Counted from the first letter of the stretch, positions 29,646-37,532 are shown. The stretch is DNA of 64,000 nt from Campylobacter concisus (GCF_902460845.1 NZ_CABPVS010000004.1:245776-309775); one strand, 5' to 3'. Program-made: numbers and translations. Notes: a model not told the origin generated them from the sequence alone.

Positions 29646-29962
29646 TGAAGCAAAACAAAAAGAACAGACTCACTATAAGACTTGACGATAATGAACTTAA
29701 TCAAGTGAATCTAAATGCTTCAATATCTGGGCTAAATAAATCGTCATATATAAGATATGTTTTAATAAATGCTAAGCCACCTATTCATAGATTTGATAAG
29801 GCAATGATAATTCAAGTGGCAAAAATAGGCAACAATATAAACCAAATTGCAAAGCATGTAAATATAGATAAAGTCATAGATGGTGTTGTTTTAAAACAAA
29901 TAATTGATGTTAATAAAAAATTAGACGACTTAATGTTGCAAAAACAAAATCCAAGAAGTTAA
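29642..29962 (+). CDS. Mobilisation accessory protein, MbeC/MobC-like
   Basis: 106 residues. The N-terminal ribbon-helix-helix-like part (RLTIRLDDNELNQVNLNASI, then GLNKSSYIRYVLI) is followed by the MobC block QVAKIGNNINQIAKHVN near 58-74. MobC/MbeC proteins bind the origin of transfer and help the relaxase nick it. Placed just before the relaxase, as in ColE1-type mob operons. It overlaps the HTH gene; either of two adjacent ATGs may be used. Confidence 0.88.
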   Translation: MMKQNKKNRLTIRLDDNELNQVNLNASISGLNKSSYIRYVLINAKPPIHRFDKAMIIQVAKIGNNINQIAKHVNIDKVIDGVVLKQIIDVNKKLDDLMLQKQNPRS

Positions 29963-29964
29963 GT

Positions 29965-31518
29965 ATGTTAGTAAAATTCTTTAAAACTAAAAACGGTGGT
30001 AGTGTTGCTGGTATCAACTATCTTTTGAATCATAGAGTAAAAGATGGGACGGCATTCGTTTTGAAAGGTAGCGAAGTGATTACTAGGCAGATAGTATCTA
30101 ATGTTACTAAAAAACAAAAACTCTGTATTGGTTGCTTAAGTTTTGAAGAAGCCGACATTGATTTGGATGTCAAGCAAAAGGTTATAGATGAATTTGAAAC
30201 GTTGCTTTTTGGAGAATACAAAGAGAGATTTAATATCCTTTGGGTTAAACATATTGATAAAGGTCGGCTTGAGTTAAATTTTGCCATACCAAAAATTGAT
30301 TTAGAAAGCGGAATGGCTTTTAATCCATATTATGACAAAAAAGATAGAGCTTTAATAGACACTTGGCAAAACCTTGCAAATTTCAAATTCGGCTTTAGCG
30401 ATCCAAAAGATCCAGCAAAAGCTCATATGCTTCAAGGATCAAGAAAAGAGGTTGGTGTTATCAAAGACTACATCGAGCTAGAAAAAATACTGACCGATAA
30501 ATTTATAAATCAAGAATTTACTTGCAGAGACGACATTTTGAATGCTTTAAAAAGTAGCGACATAGATATAACTAGAGTCGGTAAAGACTACATATCGGTT
30601 AAATTACCTGGTACTAAAAAAGCTAAAAGATTCAAGGGGGACATATTTAGTGAAGAATTTAGAAATATTAAAAGCATGGAGCAACTCCGAAATAAAACTG
30701 AAACAAGAGCAACAGAATTTAGAAATAGAGCAGATGAACAAACGAATGTCGACGCTTCAGGACGAAGTTTTATATTTGCAAGGCAGTTTGAAACAAAAGA
30801 ATCAAGAGAATTTAGAATTGTTAAATTTAAACAAAGCTTGTCAAAACGAGATCAAGAGCTTGCAAGACTCAAAAGAGAGCTCGACAAACAAATACAAGAG
30901 CAAGATAAGTGGCTTGAAGTCCAAGCTAACAGAGTGCCGAAGCGATGCAAAGTTTTTCGAAGCCATGTCTTGGATACTGATTGGTGTGCTAATAATACTA
31001 GTATTGATATACATATGGATCCCATATCTACAAAAGATCTGGCTTTAGCAAATAAATTAGCCAATGATGGTATAGATAAAACAAAATACAAATGGCAAGC
31101 AATAAATCATAAACACACTATTTTTAACGAAAGGATTTTTGATAATGACTTTACTAGAGCAAACATTGTTGGCACAATTAGAAGAAAAGGAGAAAAGGGA
31201 GCAAGATATCATAATGTTATTAGGGCAACTATTGTCGGAATTCAAGACATTAAAAGAGGAATTGATCAGTATAGAGACAGAATCAACAAACAATATAAAT
31301 TCCTTATGTCAAGAGTTGGAAAATTTACAACTGCAACTAACGAACTTACAAAAAGAATCAAAGAATCAGACATTTTTGCAAGAGCAATATCAAGAACAAC
31401 TAGAGAATTTGAAGAAGTTGCTAGAAAGTATGTGCTAAGTCGGATACAAAAAGATATTCGAATGGATGCGAATAGGATAAAACAGAGAGATATTTGTGAT
31501 ATAGGGATTGACTTTTGA
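29965..31518 (+). CDS. HEN-type relaxase (ColE1 MbeA family)
   Basis: 517 residues. The nickase domain is N-terminal. Motif III is HIDKGRLELNF with His96, Glu103 and Asn105, almost the same positions as the His97-Glu104-Asn106 (HEN) signature of ColE1 MbeA, which replaces the three-His motif of other MobP relaxases. NGGSVAGINYLLNH at the start is the motif I region, but the tyrosine assignment is uncertain. The C-terminal half is charged and coiled and overlaps two other genes in a second frame. It should nick oriT and lead the strand to a host recipient pore. Confidence 0.88.
   Translation: MLVKFFKTKNGGSVAGINYLLNHRVKDGTAFVLKGSEVITRQIVSNVTKKQKLCIGCLSFEEADIDLDVKQKVIDEFETLLFGEYKERFNILWVKHIDKGRLELNFAIPKIDLESGMAFNPYYDKKDRALIDTWQNLANFKFGFSDPKDPAKAHMLQGSRKEVGVIKDYIELEKILTDKFINQEFTCRDDILNALKSSDIDITRVGKDYISVKLPGTKKAKRFKGDIFSEEFRNIKSMEQLRNKTETRATEFRNRADEQTNVDASGRSFIFARQFETKESREFRIVKFKQSLSKRDQELARLKRELDKQIQEQDKWLEVQANRVPKRCKVFRSHVLDTDWCANNTSIDIHMDPISTKDLALANKLANDGIDKTKYKWQAINHKHTIFNERIFDNDFTRANIVGTIRRKGEKGARYHNVIRATIVGIQDIKRGIDQYRDRINKQYKFLMSRVGKFTTATNELTKRIKESDIFARAISRTTREFEEVARKYVLSRIQKDIRMDANRIKQRDICDIGIDF
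30650..31048 (+). CDS. Nested mobilisation protein, MbeB-like
   Basis: 132 residues read in a different frame wholly inside the relaxase gene. The GTG start has AAGGGGG nine bases upstream, an unusually strong site for an internal frame. Residues about 15-100 are a Gln/Leu/Lys coiled coil; about 106-128 (MSWILIGVLIILVLIYIWI) is a membrane segment at the C-terminus. ColE1 has mbeB nested inside mbeA in this same relative place. The length, site and topology argue for a real gene rather than a shadow. Identity with MbeB is by position and architecture, not by a search. Confidence 0.72.
   Translation: MKNLEILKAWSNSEIKLKQEQQNLEIEQMNKRMSTLQDEVLYLQGSLKQKNQENLELLNLNKACQNEIKSLQDSKESSTNKYKSKISGLKSKLTECRSDAKFFEAMSWILIGVLIILVLIYIWIPYLQKIWL
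31145..31438 (+). CDS. Nested mobilisation protein, MbeD-like
   Basis: 97 residues in the same alternative frame, also inside the relaxase. The start MTLLEQTLLAQLEEKEKREQ strongly recalls the N-terminus of ColE1-family MbeD/MobD (MTELEKQLL-type), and the whole protein is a coiled coil. AAAGGATTTTTGAT precedes the ATG. In ColE1, mbeD is likewise nested in the 3' part of mbeA and contributes to mobilisation and exclusion. The track-like open frame begins two codons earlier at TTG, but the ATG fits better. Confidence 0.75.
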   Translation: MTLLEQTLLAQLEEKEKREQDIIMLLGQLLSEFKTLKEELISIETESTNNINSLCQELENLQLQLTNLQKESKNQTFLQEQYQEQLENLKKLLESMC

Positions 31519-31613
31519 TTAGGAAATAAAATATAAATTTTTTATCTCCTAATCTATCTATGCTAATATAGGTGCAATGATTAGATCAGCTATCTATTTA
31601 TAAATACCAAATT

Positions 31614-31943
31614 TTATTTATCTAGTTTTTTCAGCAAATAGTCAAGTGAGCCAGAATCACTATATTCTTTTTCATCGCTCTCATCTTGTGCCCAGTATTC
31701 AAAGCATTCAAGCTCTTTTAGTGCTTGCACTAGTTCTTTTTTCTCAAGATACTCATATCTAAGGCTTAGCACGCGTCTTAAAACCTCTCTTATAAATTTC
31801 CTGTCGCTGCTAAATTTTAGTGCCGTGCTTTTTAAAACAGCTATGACATTTTTTATAAACGCGTCGCCATATCGAGTATAATATGCCACGCCAAGCGCTT
31901 GAAACAGCATGATTTTCGCTTTATCAAAAATTTCATTTTTCAT
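31614..31943 (-). CDS. Hypothetical protein
   Basis: 109 residues, mostly helical and charged, with a cluster of aromatic residues (YYTRYGDAF; YEYLEKK) and an acidic C-terminal part (YWAQDESDEKEYSD). No motif recognised. It follows a frameshifted small gene on the same strand by 8 bp and shares its operator-containing promoter at 32227-32241, so it belongs to the WYL-associated cargo. Confidence 0.65.
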   Translation of the reverse strand: MKNEIFDKAKIMLFQALGVAYYTRYGDAFIKNVIAVLKSTALKFSSDRKFIREVLRRVLSLRYEYLEKKELVQALKELECFEYWAQDESDEKEYSDSGSLDYLLKKLDK

Positions 31944-31951
31944 AGAAAATT

Positions 31952-32187
31952 TCAGCTATTTTTATGCAATTTAGCGTATCTTTTTTCAAAGTAGATCTCG
32001 CTATCCAAAAGGCCAAATTCGCTTGATATTTTATGCAAACATATATTTTCTTCTATGCTACAGCCATTATAAGTGTCAAATTTAGCATCAGGTCTTAAAA
32101 ACCACTCAAATTTTATCTTTGCATTTTTACATATGACGTAAGTTTGCCAGCTTCAAATAACTCTTTTATCTGTCTGATCTTTTTCAT
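31952..32187 (-). pseudogene. Small gene with a frameshift in an A-tract
   Basis: The first frame reads MKKIRQIKELFEAGKLTSYV and then soon stops. A second frame continues with KIKFEWFLRPDAKFD, through CSIEENICLHKISSE, to KRYAKLHKNS and TGA. One more A in the A5 tract at 32124-32128 (minus strand) would join them into about 78 residues. The product is unknown; the cysteine-containing second half looks conserved in composition. It is either a pseudogene, a switchable gene or a sequencing error at the tract. Confidence 0.6.
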
Positions 32188-32226
32188 CGCCACTCCTTTT
32201 TTGGATGAATTTTAAAATAAAAAATG

Positions 32227-32241
32227 GACAAATTTTATTCC
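32227..32241. promoter_or_regulatory. Cargo operator 1 (divergent)
   Basis: GGACAAATTTTATTCC, a weakened copy of RGACA-N5/6-TGTCY. On the plus strand it ends 11 nt before TATAAT (32253) of the DUF2779 gene. On the minus strand it ends 11 nt before TAAAAT of the small-gene pair. Confidence 0.75.
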
Positions 32242-32335
32242 TATTTTGCTGGTATAATCTCACAAAAAAGGACTTTGAAACAAAGACCTTTCTGACTATA
32301 TTATAGAAATAAAACAAATTTTAAAGGCATAGACA

Positions 32336-33814
32336 ATGGCATTATCTAAATCCCTCTACATCCGCGGTCTTCAGTGTGAAAAGAGCTTGTGGCTAAAAAA
32401 GAAAAGGCCTGGGGTTTTGCAAGCTCCAGATAATAGTGCGCAGGCGGTATTTGACACTGGTACATCAGTTGGCGAGCTAACCTGTGAGCTCTTTGGCGGC
32501 GGCGAGAGGATAGAGTACACGGGCGACTTTAGTGCGCAAATGGCAAAAACAAAAGAGCTTATAGAACGCGGCACAAAGGTGATCTACGAGGCTACTTTTT
32601 GCTTTGATGGCATCCTCGTGATGGTCGACATCCTCCGTATCTGCGAGGATGGCCTCATCATCAACGAAGTAAAGAGCTCAACCTCGGTAAAAGACGTCTA
32701 TATCGATGATGCAAGCATCCAGTACTACGTCATTAGCTCGCTTGGCTACAAGGTGAGTGCCGTAAATATCATCCACATAGATAGCAGCTACATAAGAGGT
32801 GAGAAGCTCGAGCTTGAGAAGTTTTTTCACACCGAAGACGTGACTGAGCAAGTAAAGCAAAAACAAGTAGATATCCCTCAAATTTTAAGTAAATTTGACG
32901 AAATTCTTAGCAAAGACGTTGAACCGGAGATCGATATCGGAGCTCAGTGCGCTAACCCATATCCTTGCGACGCTTGGGAGTACTGCTGGCGCGAGCAGCG
33001 AGGCATCCCCGAGTATAGTATTTTTGATATTAGCGGCTTAAGAAGTAAAAAGAAATTTGAGCTTTACAAAAGCGGCATAGTTAAATTTGAAGATATAAAA
33101 GAGCTGGATAAATTTAACGCCTCCCAGCAGATCCAAATCCGCTCTGAGCTCTCAAAGGAGCAGATCATAGATAAAGAGGCTATCAAAGAATTTCTAGAGA
33201 CACTTAGCTATCCACTCTATCACCTTGACTTTGAGACCTTTCAGCAGGCGGTACCTGAGTTTATAGGGCTTAGTCCATACGAGCAGATACCTTTTCAGTT
33301 CTCTATCCACAAAGAGGATGGCAAAGGAAATTTAGAGCATTTTGAGTTCTTGGCAGAGATCGGAGCCGATCCTAGATATGAACTAGCTTTAAATTTGATC
33401 AAATTTATCCCACAAGATGCCTGCGTGCTAGCCTACAACATGAGTTTTGAAAAAAGAGTGATAAGGCAGTTAGCTCTAAATTACCCTCAAATTTCAAATG
33501 AGCTTATGGCTATCCACGACAATATAAAAGACCTAATGGCGCCATTTGCGAGCAAGAGCTACTATCATCCAAAAATGCAGGGCAGCTACTCTATAAAGTA
33601 CGTCCTGCCAGCTCTTGTGCCTGAATTTGAGTCGGCTTACAAGGATCTAAATTTGATCCACAACGGCGGCGAAGCGATGCAGGCATACGAAGCGATGACG
33701 CATATGTCGGCAGATGAGCGCAAGGCCTATAAAAAGGCACTTTTGGCATACTGCAAGCTAGATACTCTAGCGATGGTTAAAGTTTTAGAAAAACTGCGCG
33801 AATTGGTAAAATAG
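32336..33814 (+). CDS. DUF2779 protein: Cas4-like nuclease plus DEDD exonuclease
   Basis: 492 residues. The N-terminal third has the PD-(D/E)XK core of Cas4-like enzymes: ILVMVDIL then LIINEVKSST near residues 97-118, with cysteines in GLQCEKSLW and CANPYPCDAWEYCW (about 200-216) that could hold an Fe-S cluster. The C-terminal half has DEDD-exonuclease motifs: YHLDFETF near 297, LAYNMSFEKRV near 365 and AYCKLDTLAMV near 475. Two nuclease domains in one chain suggest end-processing of DNA or RNA. The biological role is unknown. It is first behind a cargo operator. Confidence 0.75.
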   Translation: MALSKSLYIRGLQCEKSLWLKKKRPGVLQAPDNSAQAVFDTGTSVGELTCELFGGGERIEYTGDFSAQMAKTKELIERGTKVIYEATFCFDGILVMVDILRICEDGLIINEVKSSTSVKDVYIDDASIQYYVISSLGYKVSAVNIIHIDSSYIRGEKLELEKFFHTEDVTEQVKQKQVDIPQILSKFDEILSKDVEPEIDIGAQCANPYPCDAWEYCWREQRGIPEYSIFDISGLRSKKKFELYKSGIVKFEDIKELDKFNASQQIQIRSELSKEQIIDKEAIKEFLETLSYPLYHLDFETFQQAVPEFIGLSPYEQIPFQFSIHKEDGKGNLEHFEFLAEIGADPRYELALNLIKFIPQDACVLAYNMSFEKRVIRQLALNYPQISNELMAIHDNIKDLMAPFASKSYYHPKMQGSYSIKYVLPALVPEFESAYKDLNLIHNGGEAMQAYEAMTHMSADERKAYKKALLAYCKLDTLAMVKVLEKLRELVK

Positions 33815-33827
33815 ACAAAAAGTGTCT
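33814..33827 (+). promoter_or_regulatory. Cargo operator 2
   Basis: AGACAAAAAGTGTCT, then exactly 11 nt, then TATAAT (33839-33844). It overlaps the stop codon of the DUF2779 gene and serves the PD-(D/E)XK gene at 33870. Confidence 0.85.
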
Positions 33828-33869
33828 GATTTGCTAGTTATAATGTTTTAAAAATTTAAAGGAGAAAGT

Positions 33870-35078
33870 ATGGATATAGAAAAATTTGAATCTATGTTAA
33901 AGCAAATCAAGATATTAAACGACAAACTTGAAGTCAAAAAGATGCGCGGAAATAATGACTACAACTTATTTTTGGCACTTTTAGATATAAATGATGAGGT
34001 TAGGTTACATTCTCGATTTATATATTCGCTTTTAGATACAAGTTCTCCACACTACCAAAAAGAGCTATTTTTAGAGCTTTTTATAAAAGCGTGCGGACTA
34101 GAGAATTTTGGGCTAAATCTGCAAACCGCAAAAGTCTATAAAGAGTACGAAAATATAGATATATATATAACCGACGGCACGAAGCATATTATCTTAGAAA
34201 ATAAAATAAATGCTGGTGATCAAGAGGCTCAGATAAAAAGATATATAGAAACCATCCAAAAAGAAAATAACGGCGAGGCTGATATATACGTGCTATTTTT
34301 GTCTAAGAAAGGGCGCGCGCCTAGCGACTATAGTCTGGATGGATTAAAAATCAAAGACAGTAAAATTATAGATGAAAATAGCAACGAAGTGGCTAAATTT
34401 AAGGCTGTATCTTATAACAAAGAGATAATGAAATGGCTTGGCTCGTGTCTTGATGAGGCCGGGAATTTGGCAAATTTAGCCGCCGTGATATCGCAATACA
34501 AAAACGTCATTGAAAAAATTTATGGAACCTATAAAGGAGTAGAGATGGATACTGAGGAAATAAGTAAGATAATACTAGAGAACTATGATATAGTCGATGA
34601 AATAAGAAATAAATACTTTGATATAGCCAATGCAAAGAGACTTAATGAATTTATGTCAAACGTAAAGACTGAGCTTGAAAAAAGATTATCACAAGAATGG
34701 TGCGTAGAAATAGAAGAGGCTGATACTAGAAGGTATTTTGAACCTATAAGTTTTTATAAATATAGTTGGGGCAATGACCATATACTAACTTTTACTCTAG
34801 AATTTGACAATAGAAACTTTCTAAATCCATATATTGGCCTTGCTTATGATATGGATAAAATAAATAAGGCATACGTTGATAGTATACAAGTTAAAATCTC
34901 TAGCGAATGGAATATAGGTGCGAGATTTGCCAGATGGAAATGGCTAAAAAAAGATCAATTTTTAAGAGAAATAGTCGTAAACAAATATAGCGAGTCGGAG
35001 CTGGTTAATGAACTAATAAAAATGAAAGACGAGCTAGAGCCATTGGCTGATGAAGTCATTAAGTTAGCTATAGTATAG
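33870..35078 (+). CDS. PD-(D/E)XK nuclease superfamily protein
   Basis: 402 residues. NIDIYITDGTKHIILENKINAGDQEAQIKRY (split here into its parts: Asp of NIDIYI, then ExK of LENKI) near residues 90-120 is the nuclease core of the PD-(D/E)XK superfamily, with a downstream Gln as in restriction and repair enzymes. The C-terminal half (about 210-402) has no recognised motif. It may be a nuclease or a nuclease-like effector. AAAGGAGAAAGT precedes the ATG. It has its own cargo operator. Confidence 0.7.
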   Translation: MDIEKFESMLKQIKILNDKLEVKKMRGNNDYNLFLALLDINDEVRLHSRFIYSLLDTSSPHYQKELFLELFIKACGLENFGLNLQTAKVYKEYENIDIYITDGTKHIILENKINAGDQEAQIKRYIETIQKENNGEADIYVLFLSKKGRAPSDYSLDGLKIKDSKIIDENSNEVAKFKAVSYNKEIMKWLGSCLDEAGNLANLAAVISQYKNVIEKIYGTYKGVEMDTEEISKIILENYDIVDEIRNKYFDIANAKRLNEFMSNVKTELEKRLSQEWCVEIEEADTRRYFEPISFYKYSWGNDHILTFTLEFDNRNFLNPYIGLAYDMDKINKAYVDSIQVKISSEWNIGARFARWKWLKKDQFLREIVVNKYSESELVNELIKMKDELEPLADEVIKLAIV

Positions 35079-35111
35079 ATCAAACAGTTATTTTTGGATA
35101 GATGGGTCGCC

Positions 35112-35148
35112 TCAATCGCTAATGCTAATTTAAAGAGCTAGTGATTGA
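35112..35148. other. Hairpin in the gap before 35303
   Basis: TCAATCGCTA pairs with TAGTGATTGA (10 bp, one G-U) around a 17-nt loop, with no T-run. The rest of 35079-35302 holds only cargo operator 3 near its end. Confidence 0.4.
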
Positions 35149-35253
35149 TGGTGATCTCAAATTAATATATTGATCATAACACTAGGTCAAGCAATCTAAA
35201 TTTTGAAAATACTATCTCTAAACTACCAAAAGCTGCTATGAGGATATTTTATA

Positions 35254-35267
35254 GACAAATTTTGTCC
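35254..35267 (+). promoter_or_regulatory. Cargo operator 3
   Basis: AGACAAATTTTGTCC, 11 nt, TATAAT (35279-35284), ahead of the gene at 35303. Confidence 0.88.
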
Positions 35268-35302
35268 ATATTTTTATTTATAATAAAAGCATAGGAGCGA
35301 AA

Positions 35303-35635
35303 ATGAGCGAGCAAGAACTTTGGCAAGAGTATGATGAGTTTTCTTTTTTGGCGCAAGCAAAATCAAGCTATGATTACGTAAATAATGCAAATTTTACTAA
35401 GTATAGCAACACTGAGATGTCAAAAGATTTTTACAAGCAAGCTGTTAAGGCATTAAATAATGCGCATGATGTCATTGCTGAGGCTAAATTTATACTGCAA
35501 AATCTAAAAAACGATTTTGGATGTGAGAGCGAATTTATAAAAGAGATATGCTTGCAAATTTTAAATATAGAAATGACGCCGTATGAGCATCAAGAGGTGG
35601 CTAAAATGATAGAGAGTTATAGCTCTATCACTTGA
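35303..35635 (+). CDS. Hypothetical helical protein
   Basis: 110 residues, acidic and helical, with many Tyr and Phe residues; no motif recognised. AGGAGCGAAA precedes the ATG. It has its own cargo operator and ends 19 bp inside the 3' end of the convergent metallophosphoesterase gene. Its size and acidity would suit a small regulatory or antitoxin-like protein, but there is no direct evidence. Confidence 0.65.
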   Translation: MSEQELWQEYDEFSFLAQAKSSYDYVNNANFTKYSNTEMSKDFYKQAVKALNNAHDVIAEAKFILQNLKNDFGCESEFIKEICLQILNIEMTPYEHQEVAKMIESYSSIT

Positions 35636-36192
35636 TAAAATGGCTCTTTTGTGCCGCTACTTGCTGAGTTGTAAATTTTAACTCCGTTTAAAATATCTAT
35701 GTGTGATTTTGGCTCGTGGATATGCCCACAAAGGATGATCTTTGTCTTTAAAAGATTATTTTTTATAAGCCTTGCAAGCTCTATATCTCCGTGATCCTTG
35801 TCATTTTTACTGATGCTCGTATTTGTCTTTGCTGGTGGAACGTGGGTCAGTAAGATATCACACTCCGCAAAGTCAAGCAGATCATCACACAAGTAAGGCA
35901 CGCAGCCAAATTTAACGTCATTTATAGTTTTTATAGTACCATCAGAGTATATGCCGCTTATAGAATTTAGCCAAGAAGGCGGCGTATCGTGGTTGCCAGA
36001 GCAAACAAATACAGGCTTTTTAAAGCTTTTTAGCCACAAAGTAGCTTGCTCTTTTTCCTGTGCGCTCTCTTTGTATAGAAAATCGCCACTAAAACAAAAA
36101 ATGTCAAATTTGTCTTGAAGGGCCAAAATATAGTCAAAATAGCTAGTATTAAAGTGCAGATCGCTAGAGTGGAAAAGTTTTAGATTATTCAT
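35617..36192 (-). CDS. Calcineurin-like metallophosphoesterase
   Basis: 191 residues with all blocks of the fold: SSDLHFN (DxH) near residue 9-15, CFSGDFL (GD) near 34, CSGNHDTPP (GNHD) near 62-70, THVPP near 116 and CGHIHEP (GHxH) near 158. It hydrolyses a phosphoester with two metal ions; the small size resembles YfcE/Rv0519-type phosphodiesterases. Substrate unknown; cyclic nucleotide or nucleic acid phosphodiesters are possible. It is second in a two-gene unit with 36185-36502, overlapping by 8 bp. Confidence 0.85.
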   Translation of the reverse strand: MNNLKLFHSSDLHFNTSYFDYILALQDKFDIFCFSGDFLYKESAQEKEQATLWLKSFKKPVFVCSGNHDTPPSWLNSISGIYSDGTIKTINDVKFGCVPYLCDDLLDFAECDILLTHVPPAKTNTSISKNDKDHGDIELARLIKNNLLKTKIILCGHIHEPKSHIDILNGVKIYNSASSGTKEPFYQVIEL

Positions 36193-36502
36193 TTATACCG
36201 GTTGCCAATACACTAAACCTAACTGTATCCATATCTAGATTGTTATCTGTGCTAGTCATAAATATAAAATCTAGCTCAAACTCAAAAACTTTACTAGTAA
36301 TTTCTTCAATGCTGGCAAATGATAAGTTCTTATTCATCTCAACATGCATAAATATTGCGTTAGCTTTTGAAATCATGCTTTTTAATCTTTGATTTATTGT
36401 GTTGCTAAGTTTAGATATTTTAAAAGTCCCAACAAAGCCATCTATCTTACCATCATAAGACATTATTTTCATTATATCGTGCAAGTCTATAATAGCGTCC
36501 AT
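36185..36502 (-). CDS. Hypothetical protein upstream of the metallophosphoesterase
   Basis: 105 residues, alternating beta and helix in feel (DGKIDGFVGTFKI; NAIFMHVEMNKNLS; FEFELDFIFMTSTDNN). No recognised family. It starts after GGAGCAACA and is driven by cargo operator 4. The overlap with the metallophosphoesterase gene suggests the two products work together. Confidence 0.65.
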   Translation of the reverse strand: MDAIIDLHDIMKIMSYDGKIDGFVGTFKISKLSNTINQRLKSMISKANAIFMHVEMNKNLSFASIEEITSKVFEFELDFIFMTSTDNNLDMDTVRFSVLATGINE

Positions 36503-36544
36503 TGTTGCTCCTTTAAAAATTTTAGATATTTTAGCCTAGAATTT

Positions 36545-36558
36545 GGACGTATCTTGTC
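36545..36558 (-). promoter_or_regulatory. Cargo operator 4
   Basis: On the minus strand AGACAAGATACGTCC, 11 nt, TAAAAT. It lies just past the stop of the WYL gene and drives the 36502 gene and the metallophosphoesterase. Confidence 0.82.
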
Positions 36559-36561
36559 TTA

Positions 36562-37479
36562 TTAAATATCTATTTCCTTAAAATAACTTCTTACTTCGTC
36601 TCTTATTTGATCAGCTAGCTCTTTTGGCGCAAGGACTTTGATAAATGGCAGGTAGTAGTAGATGAGCGGTTTTATCTCCATGATGTGGGTAAATTCTATC
36701 TCGATCTCGACTGAGCCGTCGTTATCTTGACCAGTTATGCGCTGTTTCGCGTGAGGCTTTCGCTCGAAGTATTTTGCCACTTCAGGGGCTAGTAGTAGCC
36801 TTGCTATTTTTGGCTTATCAAGGTTTGCCCATGCCGAGTTCATCGCCTTTACACGCTCATCTAGTTCGCTACTTAGATCAAATTTATCCCCGCTTTGCCT
36901 TATATCTTTTATGCTTTTTAGATGAAATTTCTTAAAAATATCGTCTTTGTTACTATCAAGTAAAAGCAAATACCAAAATCCCTCAAAAAGTGCTAGTTTT
37001 AGCGGCTTTATGCGAAATTCAAAGTCGTTATAAGTGCATATTATCTCGGCTTTTTCTCTTATTGCGTCTTCTAGAGTTTGGAAATTTATGAGATCATCCT
37101 CGCTCAGCTTTTCGTTGTTGATATTTGTTAGTATAGGGTGGTTTAGCTGCTGAGAAATTTGCTCTAAAAGCACGTGAGCTTTGCTGTAAAAATTTGATCC
37201 CATATTTTTAGCTACGTTATCAAGTATGTTTAGCACCACTCTATCATCGCCGTTTAGTCCATCGCTCGCCTCTTCGTCATTTATGCTCCAGTAGTGCCCT
37301 TTTTTTACCGCACCATAGTCTTTTAGCGTGTCGTAAAGATCGCGCTGTATGGTTTTTGTAGTTACATCTAACATATCGGCTAGCTCTTTTATCGAGTGGG
37401 GTCTTTCTCTTAGCTTTGAGGCTATTAAATTTAAACGTTCGAATTTGCTGTTTTCTTGTTTATTTATGATGGGTTTCAT
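36562..37479 (-). CDS. WYL-domain transcriptional regulator
   Basis: 305 residues from the ATG at 37477-37479. A DeoR-type winged HTH (about 13-60, SIKELADMLDVTTKTIQRDL) is followed by a linker, a WYL domain with an intact WYL in EGFWYLLLLDS near 185, and a WCX-like C-terminal part. This is the layout of BrxR and CapW, which repress BREX and CBASS defence operons by binding inverted repeats. The gene has the same operator as the cargo, so I infer autoregulation and that it controls the whole set. The open frame upstream of the chosen ATG lacks a ribosome binding site; AGGAGAT precedes this ATG. Confidence 0.88.
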   Translation of the reverse strand: MKPIINKQENSKFERLNLIASKLRERPHSIKELADMLDVTTKTIQRDLYDTLKDYGAVKKGHYWSINDEEASDGLNGDDRVVLNILDNVAKNMGSNFYSKAHVLLEQISQQLNHPILTNINNEKLSEDDLINFQTLEDAIREKAEIICTYNDFEFRIKPLKLALFEGFWYLLLLDSNKDDIFKKFHLKSIKDIRQSGDKFDLSSELDERVKAMNSAWANLDKPKIARLLLAPEVAKYFERKPHAKQRITGQDNDGSVEIEIEFTHIMEIKPLIYYYLPFIKVLAPKELADQIRDEVRSYFKEIDI

Positions 37480-37482
37480 TTG

Positions 37483-37500
37483 ATCTCCTAGTTCGGAGAT
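37483..37500 (-). promoter_or_regulatory. Palindrome over the WYL ribosome binding site
   Basis: ATCTCC-N6-GGAGAT. One arm holds the Shine-Dalgarno sequence and the other touches the -10 box (37499-37504). It could fold in RNA and hide the site, or act as a second protein site on DNA; the predicted RNA start falls within it, which weakens the RNA reading. Confidence 0.45.
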
Positions 37501-37513
37501 TATATCCAAACTA

Positions 37514-37528
37514 GGACTAAGATATGTC
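37514..37528 (-). promoter_or_regulatory. Cargo operator 5 (WYL gene's own)
   Basis: On the minus strand AGACATATCTTAGTCC, then 9 nt, then TATAAT. It is the one copy with a spacing other than 11 among clear -10 boxes, as might suit a weaker, autoregulated promoter. Confidence 0.7.
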
Positions 37529-37532
37529 TTTT

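Noticed and set aside
30030-31293. Minus-strand frames inside the relaxase
   Set aside because: Shadows; unlike the two plus-strand nested frames they have no ribosome binding site, coiled-coil pattern or counterpart in ColE1.
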